Origin: CAZZKG01 sp964654825 | GTDB taxonomy: Bacteria > Gemmatimonadota > CAZMKB01 | NCBI GenBank assembly: GCA_964654825.1 | Contig: CAZZKG010000056.1 | Location: forward strand, 1-24,708 | DNA: 24,708 bases | Direction: 5' to 3' | Shown: positions 16,023 through 23,159 of the stretch, in pieces | Numbering within the stretch: position 1 is the stretch's first letter | Layout of the letters: each line of letters begins with the position of its first letter | Position numbers and translations under genes: made by a program | The notes under the pieces: model-generated | What the model saw: only the letters and a program-made list of their open reading frames with translations | What the model was told of the DNA's origin: nothing | Databases searched by the model: none

Positions 16023-16049
16023 TGAAACTTTCGGTCGGGGCCGTGCGTA
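16023..16049 (+). promoter_or_regulatory. Candidate ECF-sigma promoter upstream of the first small membrane protein
   Basis: TGAAAC (16023-16028), a 17-bp spacer, then CGTA (16046-16049) resembles the ECF consensus form TGAAAC-N16-CGTA. The core AACTTTCG (16026-16033) is repeated on the other strand upstream of the ECF sigma gene at 18926-18919, and both copies are followed by a CGGG. No sigma-70 promoter is obvious for this gene. Confidence 0.4.
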
Positions 16050-16104
16050 GTACTGAATGAGTTACAGATGATACATGAACCATACAGAAAAAAGGAGGGA
16101 CAGC

Positions 16105-16251
16105 ATGATAATCAAGAATATGGTCAGAGATAACGAGGAAGTATACGGCATCATATGGCATTTCATGATAGCCCCATGGCTGATTGCAGCAGGTTATACT
16201 TTTTCGATGCTTTTTCTGCTCAACTACATCGAGAAAGCCCTGCTCATGTGA
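16105..16251 (+). CDS. Small single-TM membrane protein, paralogue 1
   Basis: 48-aa protein, family not recognised. Translation is well supported: AAAGGAGGGA lies directly upstream of the ATG (AGGAGG at 16093-16098). A short charged N-terminus (MIIKNMVRDNEEVYG) is followed by one hydrophobic helix from Trp18 to about Tyr41 and a short tail. The helix end reads GYTFSMLFLLNYI, closely matching GYTTSVILLMNFI in the second small protein at 19069-19206. Transcription ends at the hairpin at 16316-16347. It may be a regulatory or structural subunit of a membrane complex; that is inference. It is easily missed because of its size. Confidence 0.75.
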   Translation: MIIKNMVRDNEEVYGIIWHFMIAPWLIAAGYTFSMLFLLNYIEKALLM

Positions 16252-16315
16252 CGAGCAAAGATCAGCAGAAGAGAGAGGCTCCGATACTCAAAAACGTGTC
16301 CTGGCAAGTCGGGAA

Positions 16316-16352
16316 AACCAGCAGGAGAGAAACTTCTCCCGCTGGTTTTTTT
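16316..16352 (+). terminator. Intrinsic (possibly bidirectional) terminator
   Basis: The arms 16316-16328 and 16335-16347 pair as AACCAGC-A-GGAGA with TCTCC-C-GCTGGTT, with one internal mismatch and a 6-nt loop. A run of seven T (16346-16352) follows on the + strand. Four A on the left (16314-16317) would give a weaker U tract on the - strand. It sits between the small gene (+) and the convergent six-TM gene (-). Confidence 0.85.
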
Positions 16353-16381
16353 CGGTTAGGTGGTTCGTTCTCCTGGTTCCC

Positions 16382-17146
16382 CTACCTGCGAGACCTGTTT
16401 GAATGATCCCCGTAATGGGATCCAAAATACACCGGCTCTTCCAGGAGATCCGCTCCTTCAATCTTATGGAACCGGTGCCTGATAAGAATCGGAAGCATCC
16501 CACCTTCAGCGAGCCACCTCTCCTGTAGCATTCCGAGTATCACTCCGAAAGCAAGATGGGCAGCTGTCACCGTTACGGCGAAACCCGGCCCAAAATACAC
16601 ACCGAATCTCCCGATCCCCAGAGCGGTCACCGCAGGGCTCAGCATGAAAGTTACTCCAATAAACTGAGCATAGATCACAGCCACCCACCATCTAACTTTT
16701 CCGAGAACCATGGCGAGAATGATACCGAACGAAGCCCCGTTGGCAAAATGGTACCCCCAGCCGGCGGCATTCGAGAGCGTCGAAGGACCATCGAGAAACC
16801 TGTCGAGCAGGAGGACACCCATCAATTTCGGTAAATCCCCCGGCATCCCGCCCATAGAGAGTCCTATTTCCCGGACCAGTTCAAGCCCGAAGGTGGCTCC
16901 GAAGCCCGAGAGGGCACCGAAGAGAAGGGTTCTCGACAGCGACGGAAACCTCCTTCGAGCGTATGCATAGATTACGACAAGTGCTATTACCGAAGGTATG
17001 AGTACAAACTGACCGAGGTCTGACATCTTCGCATACCCGGCCTGAGCGAAAACGAACAGGCCGGGTATAACAGCTGCGATCATTGCGGCGATTCCCATGA
17101 GACGGAGTTCCGGCTTTCCGACGGTAATCTTGTTCACGGAAATCAC
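16382..17146 (-). CDS. Six-TM membrane protein of unknown function
   Basis: 254 aa. I do not recognise the family. Six hydrophobic helices are visible, at about 17-38, 45-65, 74-94, 126-147, 152-176 and 187-208. Between helices 3 and 4 lies a conserved-looking loop with MGVLLLDRFLDGPSTL, and GWGYHFANGASFG begins helix 4. The C-terminal 45 residues are cytoplasmic, rich in His, Arg and acidic residues. The GTG start at 17146 overlaps the stop of the DUF302 gene by four bases (GTGA), so the two are translationally coupled and likely act together in the envelope. Confidence 0.7.
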   Translation of the reverse strand: MISVNKITVGKPELRLMGIAAMIAAVIPGLFVFAQAGYAKMSDLGQFVLIPSVIALVVIYAYARRRFPSLSRTLLFGALSGFGATFGLELVREIGLSMGGMPGDLPKLMGVLLLDRFLDGPSTLSNAAGWGYHFANGASFGIILAMVLGKVRWWVAVIYAQFIGVTFMLSPAVTALGIGRFGVYFGPGFAVTVTAAHLAFGVILGMLQERWLAEGGMLPILIRHRFHKIEGADLLEEPVYFGSHYGDHSNRSRR

Positions 17147-17622
17147 TCCCCCGCCATGCTGGTGAGCATGGCCATCTTCTTGTCCAGTTCACCGGCTGCC
17201 ATCGTGAGTTTGTCACCGTTAAAGGAACCGAGGAGATCCGACGGTTTGAAATATGAGATGTAGGTAGAACCGCCTTTGTCTTCATAAACCGTCACGCGGA
17301 ACGGAGCGGCAACGGTCGCACCGACATCGGATCCGAAGAGCTTTTTTCCGACAACCGGACTCCCGATGAAAAACGAAGCTGCCTTCATATTGACTCCGGC
17401 CATCGACATGATATTACCCTGGTTGATTTCCCCCATCACCATCATCCCGTTCTTCGAGACGAGCTTCTTCAGATTGTCGACTGTCTTGTCGAACGAGTTG
17501 TTGGACCTGGTCGTAACCGGCGTGAAACCGTTTCCGGTTGAGTAGTCCGCCATCGAAGCATACGGAACGAAGAGCGCCATGATGGCGAAAAGCAGAACTG
17601 TGGAAGAGATCTTTTTAATCAT
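17143..17622 (-). CDS. Secreted DUF302 protein
   Basis: 159 aa. Sec signal peptide (residues 1-25, cleavage likely after ASMA) followed by one DUF302 domain. The domain shows the family pattern: an early FDKTVDNLKKLVSKNG segment, then a GSPVVGKKL loop, then APFRVTVYEDKGG and a final ISYFKPSDLL. Met is frequent (MMVMGEI, IMSMAGV). Family function is unsettled; it is often seen in envelope stress or metal-related settings. The ATG at 17622 has AAGGAGG at close spacing. It is followed, with overlap, by the six-TM gene. It lies about 290 nt after the anti-sigma gene on the same strand, so it could be part of the ECF regulon. Confidence 0.85.
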   Translation of the reverse strand: MIKKISSTVLLFAIMALFVPYASMADYSTGNGFTPVTTRSNNSFDKTVDNLKKLVSKNGMMVMGEINQGNIMSMAGVNMKAASFFIGSPVVGKKLFGSDVGATVAAPFRVTVYEDKGGSTYISYFKPSDLLGSFNGDKLTMAAGELDKKMAMLTSMAGE

Positions 17623-17684
17623 TACATCCTCCTTGGTTTGAGCTTGTAACTGAAAACTTGAAATTCCAAACCCGGGTTCGCTTC

Positions 17685-17700
17685 GGATCCCTCGGGATCC
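17685..17700. repeat. Perfect palindrome upstream of the DUF302 gene
   Basis: GGATCCC-TC-GGGATCC has 7-bp arms around 2 nt. It lies 63-78 nt upstream of the DUF302 start and may be an operator or an RNA hairpin in the leader. No regulator can be assigned. Confidence 0.4.
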
Positions 17701-17916
17701 TTCACTCACTCATTGGTCGGGAGTGGGAGGAAAACCTTACATCCGAACATTCGAAGACCGGTGGAGCAGCTGTGAGGAGGGTGTATCGATGAATAATCAC
17801 CAACCGGCTCTCGCCGGAAGAGGCGGTATTTTGTCGGTGACCTGATGTGTCAGAGAAATGACTCGTTTGAACATACGATGACATGGCTGGAGACTCCGAC
17901 GGCGGGCCCGTCGGGC

Positions 17917-18183
17917 TCAATTACGGGTGAGATTTTTCTTCAACCGTTCTTTCGCATCTTCCGAAAGACCGGATTCACCGACGCTTTCCGTGAGAGTGAT
18001 GGACTCAGGCGGAGACTCCCCCAGTGTCCGACATGCATGGTGAATGAAATCGAGCTGCTTCTGATATCGCCTGCAGAACCTGCACATCAGGAGGTGTATC
18101 CTCAGGAAAAACCGCTTCACGAGGGGGATGTTCTGATCGTGCCCCTGAGATATCAGCCGTGCAGCTTCCTTACAACTGAGCAT
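17917..18183 (-). CDS. Zinc-finger anti-sigma factor (zf-HC2 type, soluble)
   Basis: 88 aa. The ZAS motif is clear: His30-x3-Cys34-x2-Cys37 in HLLMCRFC, with upstream Cys4 in MLSCKEAARLIS. The pattern matches the short anti-sigma proteins encoded after one common ECF type. There is no transmembrane helix, so it would bind and sequester the sigma factor in the cytoplasm. The start is ATG at 18183 (AGGA 9 nt upstream); GTG at 18189 is the alternative but sits too close to the Shine-Dalgarno site. It follows the sigma gene by about 18 nt. Confidence 0.82.
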   Translation of the reverse strand: MLSCKEAARLISQGHDQNIPLVKRFFLRIHLLMCRFCRRYQKQLDFIHHACRTLGESPPESITLTESVGESGLSEDAKERLKKNLTRN

Positions 18184-18201
18184 CGTCACATTTCCTTTGA
18201 C

Positions 18202-18813
18202 TTAACCGTCCTCCCGGAACCAGTTTGATTCCAGGCATTTCCGAAGCCGCCCTCTCGACCGGTGGAGGATGACCCATAGATTGGTCGCGGAAATCCCGAG
18301 AATCTTACAAATTTCCTCGCCTTTCATCCCGTCGATCTCCTTCATGGTGAAAACATTCCGGAGGGCGGAAGTGAGGCCATCGAGGCAGTCCTGGAAAACC
18401 CGCCAGAATTCTTTATCTTCCAGAGCCTTGGAAGGGATAACATCCCAGTCCCGTGGAGGAGTCATCCAGCGGCCCTTCTCATCGAAGAGATCCATCTCGA
18501 GCGAATCATCTTCATTGGTCAGGTCCGTGGAAGGGATTTCTCGTACACTCTTTCTGAAAAAATCGATGACCTTGTGCTTGAGAATACCGATGAGCCAGGT
18601 TCTCTCAGAAGAATCACCTTTGAAGCGGTCCAGGGCCCTGAGAGCCGAATAGAATGTCTCCTGTACGAGATCCTCTGCTGCATGCGGATCCTTGACGCGG
18701 AGAAGAGCATACCGGTAGAGTGCGTCCCCATGGAGATCAACCCATCCGGATGGATCCCGGTCACGTTTTTTCTCGCCCGTACTTTTCTTCTTACGCGGAT
18801 TCGATTGTCCCAC
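18202..18813 (-). CDS. ECF-family RNA polymerase sigma factor
   Basis: 203 aa. The basic N-terminal tail is followed by region 2 (about 28-94) with DALYRYALLRVKDPHAAEDLVQ, the -10 recognition helix and TWLIGILKHKVIDFFR. Region 4 (about 140-198) contains EEICKILGISATNLWVILHR and ends in CLESNWF. The linker with PPRDWDVIPSKALEDKEFW is typical of a common ECF subgroup paired with CKEA-type zinc anti-sigma factors. The GTG start at 18813 has GGCGGG upstream. It is co-transcribed with the anti-sigma gene. The likely targets are itself, the nearby DUF302/six-TM pair and possibly the flanking small genes (inference from proximity and the AACTTTCG motif). Confidence 0.92.
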   Translation of the reverse strand: MGQSNPRKKKSTGEKKRDRDPSGWVDLHGDALYRYALLRVKDPHAAEDLVQETFYSALRALDRFKGDSSERTWLIGILKHKVIDFFRKSVREIPSTDLTNEDDSLEMDLFDEKGRWMTPPRDWDVIPSKALEDKEFWRVFQDCLDGLTSALRNVFTMKEIDGMKGEEICKILGISATNLWVILHRSRGRLRKCLESNWFREDG

Positions 18814-18907
18814 CCGATGTCCCGCCTTCCGGTAGAGAACTCCTCACGAGGGATCCTGCTGCTCAGATCTGATGGATCGAAGAGTACCGATCTTTAATTA
18901 TCAATAA

Positions 18908-18928
18908 CCTTTCCCGCTCGAAAGTTCA
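18908..18928 (-). promoter_or_regulatory. Shared AACTTTCG motif upstream of the ECF sigma gene
   Basis: On the - strand TGAACTTTCG-AG-CGGG lies about 95-115 nt before the sigma start. It matches TGAAACTTTCG-GT-CGGG at 16023-16040 upstream of the small gene at 16105. It could be an autoregulatory ECF -35 element. A weak sigma-70 reading (TTGAAC-N17-TATTGA) also fits, and the downstream -10 regions of the two copies are not alike. Confidence 0.35.
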
Positions 18929-19068
18929 AGAGACAGATGCGATCTCACCAATCAACTCCTCGCCGAGGGATATCCGAAATTTATTTCCTGCACCTCTTGA
19001 TTTCGGAGTGCGGGATGACTAAGAAAAGAATCCCAGGGATACTATCCTGAATACGGGAGGGTGTTGCT

Positions 19069-19206
19069 ATGCTGAAACAGACGAAAAAAAGTAATAGTGT
19101 GGATATGACTGATTTCTGGAAAATCACAATCGCGCTGCTTCTCCTGGTCTGCGGGTACACCACTTCGGTGATACTCCTCATGAACTTCATAGGCCACAAC
19201 ATGTAG
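19069..19206 (+). CDS. Small single-TM membrane protein, paralogue 2
   Basis: 45-aa protein, family not recognised. GGGAGG (19055-19060) is 8 nt from the ATG. The basic, polar N-terminus (MLKQTKKSNSVDMTD) precedes one hydrophobic helix from about Trp17 to Phe40, ending GYTTSVILLMNFIGHNM. Aligned to the 48-aa protein at 16105, Trp, Ile-Ala, Leu, Gly-Tyr-Thr, Ser, Leu, Asn and Ile are identical at the same spacing, while the codons differ. This looks like an old duplication under protein-level selection. It is divergent from the ECF sigma gene. No clear terminator follows. Confidence 0.7.
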   Translation: MLKQTKKSNSVDMTDFWKITIALLLLVCGYTTSVILLMNFIGHNM

Positions 19207-19417
19207 CCTGACATCGATCCGCACGACAGTCAGGAACAGGGAAAGCCGCCACTATCCCCATTCGCATTCACCCGTCGGGGGTGGAGCTCAATCCATTACG
19301 GGTCACCGGATCTGAGGATTCTCGCGTCCTGGAGGAGGACTGGTGGGGAAACGCCGGAATACTCTTCGATCCGCTGATCGGGTTATAGTCCCCATCCCCA
19401 TTTTGCCTTCTTGCATA

Positions 19418-19446
19418 TTTACATCCTTGATAATAGATCGTAAATT
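19418..19446 (+). promoter_or_regulatory. Possible sigma-70 promoter of the PHP-like lipoprotein gene
   Basis: TTTACA (19418-19423), 17 bp, TAAATT (19441-19446), predicted start near 19453, about 50 nt before the ATG at 19504. The match is moderate. The preceding 19207-19417 holds no supported gene. Confidence 0.4.
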
Positions 19447-19503
19447 GTATGTTGATACACAAAACGTCTCCTGTACATACGAGCACTTGTGTGGACCGAA
19501 TTT

Positions 19504-21423
19504 ATGGGAGCAAAAATTTCTGCCAGGTGGTGTGTCTTCCTGTTCCTGTTTCTCATTCTCGGCTGCGGCGGGGAGCAGGACGGTGAGTCCCACACCCACG
19601 AAGAGCCTTCGGCGACAGATCTCACCGCGCATCCGAGTGATGGGAAAGGACGGGCGGAGCTGTTCCCGGATGATCCGGTTAAGGCCGGTGACTGGGGTTC
19701 ATGGACGGTTCGCTTCTTCCCCGGTACCGAGGGGATCGACACCGGCGGAGGGATCCTCTTTCAGGTCTCACCTTTCTGGTACTGGAGCACACCACAGACT
19801 TATAATCCCGAAGGCAGCGGGTACACGACGGTCACCTCGACAAACAGGGATGTCAGATTAAACATAATCACGGGTGATTACTACTACCTGCTCTGCATCC
19901 TCGAGAGGGGCAGACTGACCGTGGGAGACACGGTGACAATCGTCTACGGCGACACGGCGGCCGGGGGATCCCTCAACGCTCTCGCCAGAGCCGATCGGTA
20001 TGCAGAGCGGGGAGAGGAATTCCTCATCAAAGTCGATGGGAACGGGGACACCTTTTTCACCCCAATCGAGGAGTCACCTTCCCTCGACATCTACGGGAGG
20101 GAAGCCGTAAAGCTGGTCGTGTATGCGCCATCAACGGTGACGACAGGTGAGCAGTTCACCTGCAGGATCAGCGCACTCGACGGTTATGGGAACCGCGACA
20201 TTCACTTTACCGGGGAAGTCGGGCTCTTGACCGGTTCCAGGCACCTCGACCTCCCCCGACGACTGCTATTTCAGCCATCCGACAGCGGGTCCGTCGGGAT
20301 CACCGTGACGGCACGGTCAGCCGGTATACACCGCATCGAAGTCCAGAGCGCGGACAGCCAGATGACTGCTCAGAGCAACCCCGTTCGATGCAGAAGGAAA
20401 GAATCCGAATACCGGCTTTTCTGGGGAGATCTCCAGGGGCACTCGGAGCTCGGGGACGGCAGCGGACAGCCGGATGAGTATTACGCCTATGCCCGGGATG
20501 TCTCAGGCCTCGATGTGGCGGCATTGACCGAACACGACGCCCACGGCTTCTTCCCGTTGGATGAGAATCCCGAATTGTGGGACCTCATCAGGAAGGCCAA
20601 TGAAACTTTTTATGTACCGGGAGAATTCGTCTGCTTTCTCGCGTATGAGTGGACGAGCTGGACATTCGGACACCGACACGTACTGTTTCCCGGCAGTGAG
20701 GGTGAAATCTTCAGCTTCCGGGATTCGATCAGCGACACGCCGGAGGAGCTGTGGGAACTCGTCGGATCATACAATGCGATTATCATCCCCCACCACCCCG
20801 GCGGCGGGCCCATCCGGGTCGACTGGGACCACCACGATGACACGGCGGAGCCGCTGGTCGAAATCTGCTCCGTCCACGGCAACTCGGATTATTACGGCTG
20901 TCCCAACCAGATTTACCGGGCCGAGAAGGGCTCCTTCGTGCGGGATGCGCTCGAACGGGGCTACCGGCTCGGCATTGTAGGGTCGGGGGACACCCACGAC
21001 GGTCATCCGGGGAGAAGAAGCGCCGGATACCCGTTCATGGGGCTTGCCGGTATCTGGGCGAAGGAGCTCACCCGGGAGGGTATCTGGGAAGCATTACTCG
21101 CGAAGCGGGTCTACGCCACGTCCGGAGAGCGAATTATCCTCGAGTTCGAAATCCAGGGGCAGAAGATGGGCGAGACCATCGAACTGGAGGGGGACACACA
21201 GGGGAGTATCACGGTGGATGCGGTGGGAACGACAGGGATCGAGTCCGTTGATATCCTCGAGGATGAGAAGCTCCTGTTCCGGGATACGGTGGGAGCGACC
21301 GAAGTAAGCCTGCAGCACGATCACCTGCTGAGGCCCGGCTCCTTCTACCGGGTCAGGCTCACGCAGGATGATGGAGAGATGGCCTGGTCGAGCCCGATCT
21401 GGTGTACGGAGAAGAGCGAGTGA
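19504..21423 (+). CDS. DUF3604/PHP-like metallophosphoesterase lipoprotein
   Basis: 639 aa. A lipoprotein signal ends in LILGC, with lipidated Cys21, so the protein is membrane-anchored outside the cytoplasm. The N-terminal 270 residues are beta-rich and Ig/Ca-binding-like, with no catalytic motif. From about residue 300 the PHP-type metal site appears: LFWGDLQGHSEL, ALTEHDAHGFF, LAYEWTSW, IIPHHPGGG, and VGSGDTHDGHPG, all arranged as in DUF3604 proteins. The substrate is unknown; hydrolysis of a phosphate or sulfate ester in the envelope is inferred. The C-terminal 100 residues are a beta domain. The ATG at 19504 has a weak Shine-Dalgarno site; a GTG at 19489 is possible but spoils the signal peptide. 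Confidence 0.85.
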   Translation: MGAKISARWCVFLFLFLILGCGGEQDGESHTHEEPSATDLTAHPSDGKGRAELFPDDPVKAGDWGSWTVRFFPGTEGIDTGGGILFQVSPFWYWSTPQTYNPEGSGYTTVTSTNRDVRLNIITGDYYYLLCILERGRLTVGDTVTIVYGDTAAGGSLNALARADRYAERGEEFLIKVDGNGDTFFTPIEESPSLDIYGREAVKLVVYAPSTVTTGEQFTCRISALDGYGNRDIHFTGEVGLLTGSRHLDLPRRLLFQPSDSGSVGITVTARSAGIHRIEVQSADSQMTAQSNPVRCRRKESEYRLFWGDLQGHSELGDGSGQPDEYYAYARDVSGLDVAALTEHDAHGFFPLDENPELWDLIRKANETFYVPGEFVCFLAYEWTSWTFGHRHVLFPGSEGEIFSFRDSISDTPEELWELVGSYNAIIIPHHPGGGPIRVDWDHHDDTAEPLVEICSVHGNSDYYGCPNQIYRAEKGSFVRDALERGYRLGIVGSGDTHDGHPGRRSAGYPFMGLAGIWAKELTREGIWEALLAKRVYATSGERIILEFEIQGQKMGETIELEGDTQGSITVDAVGTTGIESVDILEDEKLLFRDTVGATEVSLQHDHLLRPGSFYRVRLTQDDGEMAWSSPIWCTEKSE

Positions 21424-21429
21424 TCACTC

Positions 21430-21487
21430 CTTGAATCCGCGCCGAAGCTCGAACACATCTTGACCGGGGTCCCCCGGCCGATTCAAG
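21430..21487. repeat. Nested inverted repeats downstream of the lipoprotein gene
   Basis: CTTGAATC (21430-21437) and GATTCAAG (21480-21487) form perfect 8-bp arms. They enclose a second GC-rich hairpin, CCGGGG (21464-21469) with CCCCGG (21472-21477). It starts 6 nt after the stop codon. There is no T tract, so it is not a standard terminator; it may protect the 3' end of the mRNA or help termination. Confidence 0.5.
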
Positions 21488-21502
21488 TCCCCTTGACACG
21501 AT

Positions 21503-21516
21503 CGGCATCCATGCCG
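21503..21516. repeat. Palindrome CGGCATCCATGCCG upstream of the SOD gene
   Basis: Perfect 6-bp arms around two bases, directly after a TTGACA (21493-21498), about 110 nt before the SOD start. An operator overlapping a promoter is possible, but no good -10 hexamer lies at 17-18 bp. Confidence 0.35.
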
Positions 21517-21624
21517 AAATACACCTTACAGAACAGCCACCGAAGAGATGAGCGTTGTATTTTTTCAGTCAATAACAGGATTACGCACACGATGCGGAAT
21601 CCGGAACATACAAAGGGGTGAATC

Positions 21625-22260
21625 ATGAAACATCAATTACCGGCACTTCCCTACGGTTGTGACGCACTCGAGCCATACATCGATGCTCAGACGATGAACA
21701 TCCACCATTCGAAGCATCATTCAGGATACGTCCACAACCTGAACGTGACGCTCGAGAGACACCCGACTCTCAAGGACTACAGGGTAGAGGAACTTCTCAT
21801 CAACCTGGACAGGGTACCGGAGGATATCCAGGCTGCGATCCGCAACAATGCGGGAGGGCATTTCAACCACAGCCTCTTCTGGCAGGTGATGTCACAGAAA
21901 GGCGGCGGGGAGGCCGGAGGAAGACTGAAAAAGGTGATCAGCGAGGCTTTCGGGAGTTTTTCCTCGTTCAAGACGCTCTTCGAGCACGCTGCGATTACGC
22001 AGTTCGGGAGCGGATGGGCCTGGCTGTGCCGCGGGAGCGATGACAAGCTCGTCGTCACTTCGACGCCGAACCAGGATTCTCCCATTTCGAATGGTCTCAT
22101 CCCGATTCTCGGTCTCGACGTGTGGGAGCACGCCTACTACCTGAAGTATCAGAACAGGCGAGCGGAATATGTTTCCAACTGGTGGAACGTTGTGAACTGG
22201 GACGAGGTCGCACGCAGGTTCGAAGAGGCAGGCGTGAGCGAAGCCATGGTAAAAAGCTGA
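21625..22260 (+). CDS. sodA: Superoxide dismutase, Mn-type of the Fe/Mn family
   Basis: 211-aa cytoplasmic enzyme that converts superoxide to oxygen and hydrogen peroxide. All metal ligands are present: His27 (NIHHSKHH), His82 (FNHSLFW), Asp165 and His169 (LGLDVWEHAYY). The Gly-Gly before His79 in NAGGHFNHS and the NQDSP segment with Gln150 are features of Mn-using rather than Fe-using enzymes. There is no signal peptide. AAAGGGGTGA precedes the ATG at good spacing. Single gene, convergent with the O-methyltransferase 47 nt away. Its presence indicates exposure to oxygen. Confidence 0.95.
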   Translation: MKHQLPALPYGCDALEPYIDAQTMNIHHSKHHSGYVHNLNVTLERHPTLKDYRVEELLINLDRVPEDIQAAIRNNAGGHFNHSLFWQVMSQKGGGEAGGRLKKVISEAFGSFSSFKTLFEHAAITQFGSGWAWLCRGSDDKLVVTSTPNQDSPISNGLIPILGLDVWEHAYYLKYQNRRAEYVSNWWNVVNWDEVARRFEEAGVSEAMVKS

Positions 22261-22307
22261 TCAGGTGCTGCTCTCAATCCGATCCTGGTAAAGAGAAAAG
22301 ACCTTAA

Positions 22308-22934
22308 TCAGAGTTTGAGGCAGACACCTATTCCGTCCCTGATGGGAATAATACTCGAGATGACACTCGAGTCTGTGAACATCAGCCGGGTGAAGTTTTT
22401 GATTGCATCTGTCTCTCTGTCGGACTCACTCGTGTAGACCTTCCCGTGCCACAGGAGATTGTCACTCACGAAGAGAGCGCCGGGCCGGAGCCTCGGGACG
22501 ACGAGACGGAAGGCATCAGGATACTGATGTTTGTCCACATCGTTGAAGACGAATTCGAACGGCCCTTCGGCACCCTTCATGATTTCGAGCGCGTCTCCTA
22601 TACGATATTCGACCTTGTGATCGAGACCCCCCGCTTTCAGAAACTCGATCCCGCGTCGGGCGTTGTCCTCCGATGACTCCATGCAGATCACCGTCCCATC
22701 ATCAGGGAGGGCCTTCGCAAACCAGTAGGCGGAGTAGCCGAATCCCGACCCGAGCTCGAACACCCTCCTCACTCCGGTTGTCCGGACGAGAAGGGTTAAT
22801 AAATTACCCACGAGCGGCCCGACTATCGGAAAGTCCTCCTCCTTCGCCAGCTTTTCCATTTCAAGCAGTACCGGATCACGGGAAGGCAGAATCCGTTTCA
22901 TGTACGCATCAAAACCGGTCAGTATATCATTCAT
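22308..22934 (-). CDS. O-methyltransferase, small-molecule (CCoAOMT-like) family
   Basis: 208-aa class I SAM-dependent methyltransferase. Motif I is VFELGSGFGYSAYWFA, followed by the acidic SAM-ribose residue in CMESSED. The metal/catechol region DVDKHQYPDAF corresponds to the catalytic site of family 3 O-methyltransferases. SDNLLWHGKV follows, as in bacterial homologues. The expected product is a methylated catechol-like or hydroxylated small molecule; the substrate is unknown. The ATG at 22934 is preceded by GGGAGG at a long spacing of about 12 nt. An upstream in-frame start at 22982 would add 16 residues without similarity. Confidence 0.88.
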   Translation of the reverse strand: MNDILTGFDAYMKRILPSRDPVLLEMEKLAKEEDFPIVGPLVGNLLTLLVRTTGVRRVFELGSGFGYSAYWFAKALPDDGTVICMESSEDNARRGIEFLKAGGLDHKVEYRIGDALEIMKGAEGPFEFVFNDVDKHQYPDAFRLVVPRLRPGALFVSDNLLWHGKVYTSESDRETDAIKNFTRLMFTDSSVISSIIPIRDGIGVCLKL

Positions 22935-23134
22935 CGGTGCAGTTTTCCTCCCTGATAGAGTGTTCCGGTTTTCGAATCCCACTCATCCTTGCCGCCCTCC
23001 TTCTCGTAGCGGTGCCTGGATCTCTACTTCCGACTCGTGCCGTTCCCTACCCCACACTGAGTCACTCCGGTTCTCCATCTATACAGAAAGATCCTCACGC
23101 TTTCCTCCCCGAACTCCCGCCGTGGATGCCACAG

Positions 23135-23157
23135 GATCCCCCGTATTCACGGGGATC
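23135..23157 (-). repeat. Hairpin directly after the C1 peptidase stop
   Basis: GATCCCC(C)GT and ACGGGGATC form a stem with one bulged C and a 4-nt loop, beginning 2 nt after the peptidase stop on the - strand. No U tract follows in that direction (CCTGTGG), so it is a weak terminator or a 3'-stabilising structure. Confidence 0.4.
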
Positions 23158-23159
23158 TT

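Noticed and set aside
17702..17920. - strand frame between the anti-sigma and DUF302 genes
   Set aside because: Ser/Pro-rich, no ribosome site, no hydrophobic or domain pattern. More likely a leader region.
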